Source: Candidatus Schekmanbacteria bacterium (lineage in GTDB: Bacteria > CSSED10-310 > JACPHN01). Taken from it: a stretch of DNA of 20,955 bases. The notes under the pieces are model-generated. The model ran no database searches, was not told where the DNA came from, and was given only the letters and a program-made list of their open reading frames with translations. Positions within the stretch are counted from its first letter, which is position 1. Each line of letters opens with the position of its first letter. Below, in pieces: positions 6,403 to 13,900 of the stretch. The DNA is taken from the NCBI GenBank assembly GCA_016188575.1, contig JACPHN010000159.1, positions 1 to 20,955 of the forward strand, in the 5' to 3' direction. The position numbers were made by a program, and so were the translations under genes.

Positions 6403-6808
6403 TGCCTTTCTCCTTTGGTTGTGGGGTTGTGGACGTTCGGTCGGTCTTCTCTCCCGAGTGCCCGAGTCTCTCCGCATTCCTTCTATGCATTTTTCGGGCC
6501 ATCGTCTGAGAACCGCCTGGTTCCCTGATCCATGTCGAGACCAAGGGCCGGCGTGGTGGCGGGAACGATCAAAATGAATTACCAACTCCTTCAATTCGAG
6601 GGAGAGCGATGGTCGGTGCGCACCCACGATCCGAATCACGAGGAGCTCGTGGCCGTGAGCCCGAAGGCACCGCCGGGCACGGCGACCGCCGCGAGTCCTG
6701 CCGGCTGCAGATCCTGCCCGTGGCCTCCAGGTGACCGAGTATCAGGTCGAGACCCCCTACTCTGATGCTGCCCCTGTCAGCCGGCCGCAGGAATCGGTGC
6801 ACATCGAC
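6403..6808. other. Gene-poor stretch upstream of the small stress genes
   Basis: No convincing gene was found in these 406 bases. Short open frames on both strands (for example a plus-strand frame starting MNYQLLQFEGERW at 6574) match nothing I know and quickly become low-complexity. The segment should contain the promoter of the minus-strand set starting at 6402. One feature that could be an operator is the inverted repeat GAACC-GCCT-GGTTC at 6510-6523, about 110 bp upstream of the TTG start. Confidence 0.5.
6510..6523. promoter_or_regulatory. Small inverted repeat, possible operator of the stress operon
   Basis: GAACC (6510-6514) and GGTTC (6519-6523) form a perfect 5-bp inverted repeat with a 4-base spacer, ~110 bp upstream of the coiled-coil stress gene. 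It could be a regulator site or chance. Nothing else supports it. Confidence 0.25.
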
Positions 6809-6976
6809 CTATCGCTGCAGCAAGATCAATACGCCCACAGCAATTGCGAGGATGGCCCTGAGAGTATCGAGTCCCGAAAAACTGAGATTCAGCAGCGGTA
6901 CCAGTCCAGCCAAGATGAGCCAGATACCCAACAAGGGCATGCCGAGATTCTTGGGCAGACTCTTGGGCAGATTCAT
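6809..6976 (-). CDS. 55-aa double-helix membrane protein of a stress cassette
   Basis: The ATG at 6976 is preceded by AAAGGAG with 7 bases of spacing. The product reads MNLPKSLPKNLGMPLLGIWL, then I-L-A-G-L-V-P-L-L-N-L-S-F-S-G-L-D, then a second helix (AILAIAVGVLILL) and Q-R at the end. The frame continues upstream to 7174, but it crosses the palindrome at 7101-7140 and lacks sense, so the short form is the gene. Two short membrane helices joined by an L-S-F-S-G-L loop occur in many unnamed small proteins of stress-type clusters. I cannot give a family name with confidence. It lies on the same strand as the sll1863/lmo0937/DUF3185 set but is 406 bp away and probably has its own promoter. Confidence 0.72.
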   Translation of the reverse strand: MNLPKSLPKNLGMPLLGIWLILAGLVPLLNLSFSGLDTLRAILAIAVGVLILLQR

Positions 6977-7100
6977 TGAAAGGCTCCTTTCTTCGAGTGA
7001 ATTGAGGATGACGGGAAGCGAGGGATGGTACGAAATGGACCAGTCATCAGAGCTCGTTGATGGGCGCAAATGTTGGACATCGCCGCGGCCCGAGCCCCCC

Positions 7101-7140
7101 CATCCTCGCCTCCCCCCGCGTGCGGGGGGAGGCGAGGATG
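7101..7140. repeat. Perfect 40-bp palindrome (REP-like hairpin)
   Basis: The arm CATCCTCGCCTCCCCCCGC (7101-7119) and its exact reverse complement (7122-7140) are separated by GT. A 19-bp perfect stem with a 2-base loop would extrude easily as a hairpin. It is preceded by a C-run and has no T-tract, so it is not a standard terminator. Its core resembles the hairpin at 1892-1915. It may be a member of a dispersed palindromic repeat family. Confidence 0.85.
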
Positions 7141-7299
7141 GGAAGAGGAAGCGAGCACGGTGCCGAGCAAACACAATCTCCCCTGAATCCGCGGCCTCAC
7201 TGGCGCGAGGCTGCCATCATCCTTATGCCGGCGTGCTCCCGCCCGGCGAAAGTCGAGAAGGATTTGGCCGGGGTGCCGGTGGAGGGTTTTCCCGCGACT

Positions 7300-7315
7300 C
7301 GCCCCCGAGGGGGCG
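7300..7315. repeat. Short G/C hairpin
   Basis: CGCCCCC (7300-7306) pairs with GGGGGCG (7309-7315) around GA. There is no T-tract, and the role is unknown. Confidence 0.4.
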
Positions 7316-7532
7316 GTGGATTCTGAGCTGCGATAGTGCATGTTCCTGGTCCTCTTGATGGATGCCCTCATGTCCTCCAGGCGAACCGCGCTTACTAATG
7401 TTGCAAGCCGTGCGCCAGGCCTGAAGCCACAGGCCGTTCGGCATCGGGGTGACAGCTCGCAGTCGGGAGCTGTGCGCGCCGGGACGACTTCGGGTGCGCG
7501 GAGGAATGTGCGTACATCGTGCGCGCTCGCGA

Positions 7533-7562
7533 TTGCGCTCCGGCGCGGTTCGCGAGTAGACT
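7533..7562 (+). promoter_or_regulatory. Putative sigma-70 promoter of the transglycosylase gene
   Basis: TTGCGC (7533-7538) and TAGACT (7557-7562) have an 18-base spacer, about 60 bp before the GTG at 7624. The -10 region is shared with the duplicate at 5153-5158. The -35 lies outside the duplicated segment and differs between copies, so the two promoters may differ in strength. Confidence 0.45.
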
Positions 7563-7889
7563 GGCTACCGTCCCCGTTTCCGAGTCCGAGGTCGCTGGTC
7601 GCTTGCAGCTCGTATCCCAAAACGTGAAGCCGAAGACTGCACCGCCAGTACCCGCACGCGAGTCGCCTGCAGCAGGACGTCAGCGCGCGCGGCGCGGTCT
7701 GGTCTGGGGCCTGTGTGCCGTCGCCGTGTTGCTCGGCGCCGGTGGGGCCGCGGGCCTGAGCCACCTGCGCCGCACCTTGCCGCGCCAGATCGCCGAGGTG
7801 CTCGCCCAGAAGCTCGGCGGCGCCGCCGTCGAAGTCGGGGCGATCGACTTCGACGCAACCGGCGTCACGATCCACAGGCTGTCCGCCCA
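7540..7889 (+). repeat. Direct repeat copy B (within the full-length transglycosylase gene)
   Basis: This is the second, full-gene copy of the ~350-bp segment described at 5136-5486. It covers 84 bp of leader and the first ~89 codons. One base is missing in the leader relative to copy A (TATCCCAAAAC here, TGTCCCCAAAAC there). The frame upstream of the start is therefore not conserved between the copies, which supports translation starting at 7624. Confidence 0.92.
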
Positions 7890-9582
7890 CCGGCCGGAAG
7901 CGGGCGTTCAGGCGGAGCTCCGCGACCTCCGCATGGCGCTGTCCCTGTCCTCAGCGATGTCCGGAAACGGCGCTGTCGAGCGCATCTCCGTCGAGAGCGG
8001 GGAGGCCGCGCTGGCCCTTGCCCCGCTGGCATCCTGGGTGCACTCCCTGGCGGCCGAGCGACCGGGGCCGCCTCCCCACGGTGCACCCGAGTCAGGCGCG
8101 CTCACCCGCGGCGAGCTCCCGGGCATCGCCGCGCTGCTGTCGCCGCACGCGACCATCGCCGTCGAAAATCTTGTCGCGCGCGTGACCTTGCCCTCCGGCG
8201 TCGTCTCACCGTGGACCGTCGAGGCGGCGGTGCTCGATCGCCGCGGCCTCACGTCCTTTGGGTTTCGCGGCACGGCGACGGGCACCGGAGGTGGTCTGGC
8301 GCGCTATGACGTCGCTGTCGACCTCGCTCGCCGGCGCTTGACGGCGCGCGCGAGCATCGACTCGCTGCCGCTCGCAACTGTTCATCGCCTCATCCCCTCG
8401 GTCCCGAAAGCGCTCCTGGAGTCCGGCGAGCTCGATGCTACGGTGCAGCTCGACGGCGACGGCGTGTCCCCGGATGTGCGCATCCATGGCACCCTGGCGC
8501 TGCGCGATGTGGCGCTACAGGCGGGCTGGCTCGGCTCCCAGGCGCTCGCCGGACTGGCGCCGACCATCGCGGGCGATCTTACCGTCCGGCGCGCCGAAAC
8601 GCGCCTCGTCTCGGCGGCCGCCCGCATCGCTCTTGGGCGGATCGCCATCGAGATCGACGGCCGGCGACCCGCCGCGGCCGCGCCTGACGCCATCGAAGCG
8701 CGGCTCGTGGTACCGCCTACCCCCTGCGCGGCGTTGCTCGAGGACATGCCGCGGGCGCTGACCGCGCCACTTGCAGGGTTCACCCTCACGGGAAGCTTCG
8801 GCGCGCAGCTCACACTCGCGACCACGGGCGAGCCCGGCACAGAGCCCATCGTGCAAGTAACGCTCGATCAGCACTGCCGGTTCGCGGCGATCCCCTCGTG
8901 GGCCGACCCCGATCGCTTCCGCCGCCCGTTCCCGCATCACGTCTTCGCCAGCGACGGCACCATCTACTACATCCCGCGCGGTCCGGGCACGACCGGTTGG
9001 ACGCCGCTCGCCGACATCAGCCGTCCGCTCGTCACCACCGTGCTCGCCCACGAGGACGACGGTTTCTATCACCACGCCGGCATCGCCTCGTGGGGGTTGG
9101 AATCGGCGATTCTCGAGAACGTCGCGAAGCACCGCCTGCGCTTCGGGGGCAGCACGATCTCGATGCAGCTCGCCAAGAACCTGTTCCTCAATCACCGGCG
9201 CACCGTCGAGCGCAAGTTTCAGGAAGTGGTCCTGACCTGGATGCTCGAGTCCCAGATGAGCAAGGACGAGATGCTCGAGCTTTACCTGAACATCATCGAG
9301 CTTGGTCCCGACATCTACGGGATTCATCAGGCGGCGGCCTACTACTTCGGCTGCCATCCGCGGGATCTCACGCTGGTGCAGGCGGCGCTGCTGGCGACCT
9401 TCCTGCCGTCACCCCGCCGCTACCACGACGCCATGATCGCCCGCGGCGGGCTTACTCCGGCGGCGACCTCGCAAATCCGGCGGTTGCTCGGTATCATGGA
9501 GGCGCTCAAATCGATATCGCCAGTGGAGCGCGAGGCGGCACTGCAGCAGATGGAGAGCATGCGGCTCCTGCCCCTGCTGTGA
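7624..9582 (+). CDS. Membrane-anchored AsmA-like domain / GT51 peptidoglycan glycosyltransferase fusion
   Basis: The 652-aa protein has a basic cytoplasmic N-terminus, one membrane helix (LVWGLCAVAVLLGAGGAAGL, ~residues 26-45), then ~350 residues of beta-rich sequence resembling AsmA/DUF3971-type periplasmic domains (VEVGAIDFDATGVTIHRL; LESGELDATVQLDGDGVSPD). The C-terminal ~200 residues are a GT51 glycosyltransferase. H-E-D-D-G-F-Y-H-H-A-G carries the catalytic Glu477, FGGSTISMQLAKNLFL starts at 507, and E-R-K-F-Q-E has Glu534. Then comes ELYLNIIELGPDIYGIHQAA. No transpeptidase domain is present, so it should polymerise lipid II glycan without cross-linking, as monofunctional transglycosylases do. 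The start is a GTG matching the ATG of the duplicate. An in-frame ATG at 7519 is disfavoured because the leader frame is not conserved. The SbcD-like gene follows directly. Confidence 0.88.
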   Translation: MKPKTAPPVPARESPAAGRQRARRGLVWGLCAVAVLLGAGGAAGLSHLRRTLPRQIAEVLAQKLGGAAVEVGAIDFDATGVTIHRLSAHRPEAGVQAELRDLRMALSLSSAMSGNGAVERISVESGEAALALAPLASWVHSLAAERPGPPPHGAPESGALTRGELPGIAALLSPHATIAVENLVARVTLPSGVVSPWTVEAAVLDRRGLTSFGFRGTATGTGGGLARYDVAVDLARRRLTARASIDSLPLATVHRLIPSVPKALLESGELDATVQLDGDGVSPDVRIHGTLALRDVALQAGWLGSQALAGLAPTIAGDLTVRRAETRLVSAAARIALGRIAIEIDGRRPAAAAPDAIEARLVVPPTPCAALLEDMPRALTAPLAGFTLTGSFGAQLTLATTGEPGTEPIVQVTLDQHCRFAAIPSWADPDRFRRPFPHHVFASDGTIYYIPRGPGTTGWTPLADISRPLVTTVLAHEDDGFYHHAGIASWGLESAILENVAKHRLRFGGSTISMQLAKNLFLNHRRTVERKFQEVVLTWMLESQMSKDEMLELYLNIIELGPDIYGIHQAAAYYFGCHPRDLTLVQAALLATFLPSPRRYHDAMIARGGLTPAATSQIRRLLGIMEALKSISPVEREAALQQMESMRLLPLL

Positions 9583-9602
9583 CGCAGGAGAAGGCAAACG
9601 TC

Positions 9603-10925
9603 GTGACGACCCAGCTCAAGTTCCTACATGCCGCGGACATCCACCTCGATAGCCCGATGCGCGGCCTAGCGCGCTACGGCGACCTCCCGATCGAGGACAT
9701 TCGCTGCGCGTCGCGCCGGGCGTGCGAGCAGCTCGTGCAGCTCGCGATCGAGGAGGAGGCGGCGTTTGTCGTGGTCGCCGGCGATCTCTACGACGAGGAC
9801 TGGCGCGACTACAACACCGGACTTTTCCTGGTCCGGCAGATGGCGGCGCTGCGCGATGCCGGCATTCAGGTCTTCGTAGTGAAGGGAAACCACGACGCGG
9901 CGAGCCGGATCACCAAGTCGTTACGCTTGCCGGACAACGTGCGCGTGTTTGCCGAGCGCAAGCCCGAAACGATGATCCTGGAGGAGCTCGGCATCGCCAT
10001 TCACGGACAGAGCTTCGCGGCACCGCACGTGCCGGAGGATCTGTCGGCGGCCTATCCTTCCCCGCGTCCGGGGTTGCTGAACGTTGGCGTGCTTCATTCC
10101 AGTCTGGACGGGAGGCCGGGGCACGACGTCTACGCACCGTGCACGAGCGCCGGGCTGCGGGGCCGCGGTTACGACTACTGGGCGCTCGGGCACGTGCACC
10201 GCTGGGAAATCGTGGCGGCGGATCCGTGGATCGTGTTCCCCGGCAACGTGCAGGGGCGTCACGCGCGCGAAACGGGTCCGAAGGGGTGCGCGCTGGTCAC
10301 GGTAGACGATGGCCGGGTCGCCGCAGTGGAACGTCGGGAGCTGGATGTGGTGCGCTGGGCGGAGGTAGCGGTTGACAGCACGGGGTGCCGGGTGGCGACG
10401 GAGCTGCTCGACCGGGCGCAGGTGGAGATGCGGGCGGCGCTTGGCGCGGCGGGCGGCCGGCCGGTGGTCGCGCGCGTCGTGGTAACGGGGGCGAGCGCGC
10501 TGCGGGATTCGCTGGTGGTTCACGATGAAAAGTGGCGGCAGGAGCTGCGCGCGGCAGCAGCCGATGTCGGTCGTGACCGCCTGTGGATCGAGAAGGTGCG
10601 GGTGGAGGCGATGCCGGCGGCGGCGGCAGGCGATGGTCAGAGCGAGGGCGCGGCGGCCGCGGCCGAGGCGGCCGTGGGAGCAGGCGCGCCGGCACTGCGC
10701 GAGCTCCTGGCGGCGCTGTCGCAGGACGATGCGGAGGGCGACGACGAGGTGATCGCCGAGCTCGTCCAGGAGCTGGCGCCGCTGCGCAACCGGCTGCCCG
10801 CCGAGCTCGCCGGCGGCGTGGGCGCGCTCGACCTCACCAGTCCCGACCTGCTGCGGCAAACGCTTCGCGAAGCGCGCGCGCTGCTGGGCGCGGTGCTGTT
10901 TCCCGCGGAGGCGCAGGGGCGATGA
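9603..10925 (+). CDS. SbcD/YhaO-like DNA repair metallophosphoesterase
   Basis: The 440-aa protein starts MTTQLKFLHAADIHLDSPMR and shows the calcineurin-like metal-binding motifs in order: A-D-I-H (Asp12, His14), A-G-D-L-Y-D (Asp61), K-G-N-H-D (Asn96, His97), and G-H-V-H (His197, His199). The ending (~340-440) is alanine-rich and helical. This is the architecture of Mre11/SbcD-type nucleases of the YhaO subgroup, which act with an ATPase on DNA ends. I start at the GTG at 9603 (AGGAG/AAGG upstream). An in-frame GTG at 9579 that overlaps the previous stop codon is possible and would add 8 residues. The stop overlaps the ATG of the ATPase gene, so the two are translationally coupled. Confidence 0.9.
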   Translation: MTTQLKFLHAADIHLDSPMRGLARYGDLPIEDIRCASRRACEQLVQLAIEEEAAFVVVAGDLYDEDWRDYNTGLFLVRQMAALRDAGIQVFVVKGNHDAASRITKSLRLPDNVRVFAERKPETMILEELGIAIHGQSFAAPHVPEDLSAAYPSPRPGLLNVGVLHSSLDGRPGHDVYAPCTSAGLRGRGYDYWALGHVHRWEIVAADPWIVFPGNVQGRHARETGPKGCALVTVDDGRVAAVERRELDVVRWAEVAVDSTGCRVATELLDRAQVEMRAALGAAGGRPVVARVVVTGASALRDSLVVHDEKWRQELRAAAADVGRDRLWIEKVRVEAMPAAAAGDGQSEGAAAAAEAAVGAGAPALRELLAALSQDDAEGDDEVIAELVQELAPLRNRLPAELAGGVGALDLTSPDLLRQTLREARALLGAVLFPAEAQGR

Positions 10926-13900
10926 GAGTCGTCGCGCTCCACCTGATCGCCTATGGCTCGTTCACGGACCGCCGTCTGGAATTCCCGGAGCGTCTCGGCG
11001 CTGCCGATTTCCACGTCGTCTTCGGCCGCAACGAGGCAGGCAAAAGCACCGCTCTGCAGGGGCTTCGCGACCTCCTGTATGGAATCCCCGAGCGGACCAC
11101 GCTCGACTTCGTTCATGCGCGCAGCGACCTGCGGGTGGGTGGACGGCTCAGCGCCGGCGACGGCCGCGAGCTGGAGGTCGTACGGCGGCGGGGCCGGCTG
11201 CGCACCTTGCTGTCGGCCGACGACGGCTCGCCGCTGGCAGAAGAGCTGCTGTCTCCACTGCTCGGGGGGGTGCCCGCCGACGTCTTCTCGACGATGTTCG
11301 GCATTGATCATGCGGCGCTCGTGCGGGGGGGGCGCGAGCTGCTCGCACAGGGGGGGGAGCTCGGCAAGGCGCTGTTCGCCGCAGCACTCGGCGGGGGCGC
11401 GCTGCGGGAAGCGTTGGCGCTGCTGCAGCGACGCTGCGAGGAGCTGTTCGTCCCCGGTGGAAAGCGCCTGATCGGCGAGACCCTGAAGCGACTTGCCGAC
11501 CAGAAGGCGGCGCTCCGCGACGCGTCGCTGTCCGCGCACGAGTGGGTGACGCTCGACCGCCGGCGCAGGGCCGTGGAGAGCGAGATTGCCGGGCTCGACG
11601 CCGGTCGCGCCGAACGCACCGCCGAGCACGTCCGCACTGAGCGCCTGCGCGCCGCGCTGCCGCTGCTGGCGGATCGCGCGCGCGTCATCGAGCGGCTCGC
11701 GGCGCTCGCCGACGTCCGCCTGCTCCCCGAGGATTTCGGGGCACAGCGCCGGGACGCACTGCAGCGCCTCGCGGTGGCGCGCCGCGATCGGGAACGCGCG
11801 CTGGCCGACATCGAGCGGGTGCGGCGCGACCTCGCGGAGCTGTCGCCGAGCGAGCAGATCCTCGCCGCTGCGGCCGCCATCGAGGACCTGCACCAGCGCC
11901 TGAGCGCCTACACGCGCGCCCTGGCCGAGCTGCCGCGCATGCGGGGTGAGCTGGATACGCTCCGGGCCGATGCCGACCGCCTGCTGCGGTCGCTGCGCCC
12001 GGACCTGCCGGCGGAGCGGGCGGACGAAACCCTGCGACCGCTTCTGGCAGCGCGCGCCCCTCGGCTGCGGGCGCTGGTGACGGCGGCGGGGGCCATCGGC
12101 GAGAAAGAGGAGCGCGCCGGACGCTCGCTGCGCAAGGCGGAGACCGCGCTGGCGGCGGTCCGGGCGGAGCTGGAGCCGCTACCGGCGCCGGTACCGATTG
12201 CCGACCTGGAGGCGGCGCTCGAGGCGGCCGTCAAACGGGGCGACCTCGACGCGCAGCGGGCGGAGCTTGCGGTGGAGATGCACGCCGACGAGGCCGCCTG
12301 CAGCGGGGAGGTGATGCGGCTCGGCCGGTGGCCGGGAAGCTGGGCGGAGCTCGTCGCCGCGCCGCTACCGATGCGCGCCACCCTCGACCGGCACGCGCAG
12401 CTCCTCGACGAGCTCGACACCCAGCTCCGGCGTGCCGCTGAAAAGCGCGAGCGACTCGCCGAGGAGCTTGACGAAGTGGAGCGGGATCTGCTGACGCTGG
12501 AAGTAAGTGGCGCCGTGCCGTCGGAGGCCGACCTCATGGCGGCTCGCCGGCGGCGTGACGCCGCCTGGACGCTGGTGCGCGGTAGCTGGCGCGAGGGTCT
12601 TGACGCGGCGGCGGTGGCCACGGCTGCGGCGGCGAACGATCCCGACCGAGAGCTGGCGGATTCGCTGTCATTCTGGATGGGCAGGTCCGACGAGATCGCG
12701 GATCGGCTGCGGCGCGAAACTGATCGAGTGCGCCGGCGGGCGGAGCTGGCGGTGCGTCGCGACGGACTGCGGACCGCGGCGACGGCAAGTGCCGAGCAGC
12801 ACACGGCGCTCGGCGACAGGCGCGGCGCTCAGGAAGGCGCTTGGCGCGAGGAATGGCGACGGTGTGGCGTCGAACCGGCATCGCCTCGAGAAATGGCGGT
12901 CTGGCTGGACCGCGTGGAGAATTTGCGGCGCCGGGCGGAGGGTATCGACAGGGCCCGCGCCCGCCTGGGGCGCATGGCGAGCGACATTGCGGAGCACCGG
13001 ACGGCGCTGGCGAAGGAGCTCGCCGCGATGGGGGGCACGCCGCCGCCCGGCGAGGACGCGGAGCGGCTGTCGCCCTGGTTGGCGGCGGGCCGCAAGGCAC
13101 TGGCTCTGGTCAGGGAGCGCGCCGAACGGCGCCGGGGGTTGGCGCAACGCGCGGAGCAGCTTGTCGCGGACGGTGATGAGGCGCGCGTGGCGCTGGCGGA
13201 CGCGCTCGCCGAGAAAGAGCGCTGGAGTCGCGATTGGTCCGCGGCAGTGGTGCCGCTCGGACTCGGCCCGGACGCGCATCCCGCCGAGGCCGAGGATGCG
13301 GTGGCGCGGCTCGGCGCGTTCTTCGCAAGACGGGACGAGGCGGCGCGACTGGGAGCCGCCTGCGCCGCCGCCGAGCGGGAGGCCGCGGCCTTCGAACGCG
13401 ATGCTATGGAAATCGTCGTGCGCACGGCGCCCGAGCTCGCGACCGGACCGGTTCAGGTCGCCGCCGCGGCGCTGTACGAGCGCTTCGGGCGCGAAAAGGA
13501 TGCCGCCACGAGGCGGCGGGCGCTGCAAGACGAGCTGCGGCGACACGAAAAGTCACTGGCCCAATCCGCGGCGGCACACGCGGACGCCGAACGGCGGCTC
13601 GCCGACCTCGGCCGCATCGCAGGCTGCGACGACGTCGCGGAGCTCGAGGAAAAGGACGCGCGCTCCAACGAGGTGCGGGCGCTGCGGCGCGAGCGCGAGC
13701 GCCTCGAGTCCCAGCTTGCGACGGCGACGGGAGAGGCCGACCTCGAGGCCACCGCGGCCCGCGCTCTCGGCACTGACGAAGCGGTCCTCGCGGCGCGCTC
13801 ACAGGGGCTGACCACCGAGCTCGAGTCGCTCGACGCGCAGCGCGACGCTCTGCATCGCGAGCACGGCGAGCTGCGGGGGCGACTCGCCACCATGGCCGGA

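Larger units (their letters stand above)
6977..7623. other. Non-coding region between the 55-aa gene and the transglycosylase gene
   Basis: About 560 bases (6977-7539), plus the repeated leader (7540-7623), hold no gene I can support. A long minus-strand frame over 6973-7890 has no recognisable motif and is partly antisense to the transglycosylase. The stretch contains the perfect 40-bp palindrome at 7101-7140, a second hairpin at 7300-7315, and two weak ones near 7418-7435 and 7452-7473. Bases ~7181-7206 (CCCTGAATCCG, then GGCCTC, then TGGCGC) resemble ~5109-5136 just upstream of repeat copy A. Confidence 0.6.

Noticed and set aside
6574-6765. Plus-strand frame beginning MNYQLLQFEGERW
   Set aside because: It begins like a protein but becomes Pro/Ala/Ser-rich after ~30 codons, has no ribosome binding site and no recognised relative.
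7418-7473. Small inverted repeats (GGCCTG/CAGGCC and ACAGCTC/GAGCTGT)
   Set aside because: Arms of 6-7 bp are expected by chance in a region of this size and composition.
6973-7890. 305-aa minus-strand frame across the pre-transglycosylase region
   Set aside because: It is antisense to the transglycosylase N-terminus for 250 bp, crosses the palindrome, and has no recognisable motif. The real gene within its track is the 55-aa protein in another position. Typical long open frame in high-GC DNA.
8898-9602. Extension of the nuclease frame upstream to 8898
   Set aside because: It is out of frame inside the GT51 domain and arginine-rich. The conserved AADIH strand begins just after 9603.
10583-10921. 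Extension of the ATPase frame upstream to 10583
   Set aside because: The added ~113 residues are Gly/Arg/Ala-rich and fully overlap the nuclease gene. The ATG at 10922 starts the family-typical N-terminus and overlaps the nuclease stop codon.
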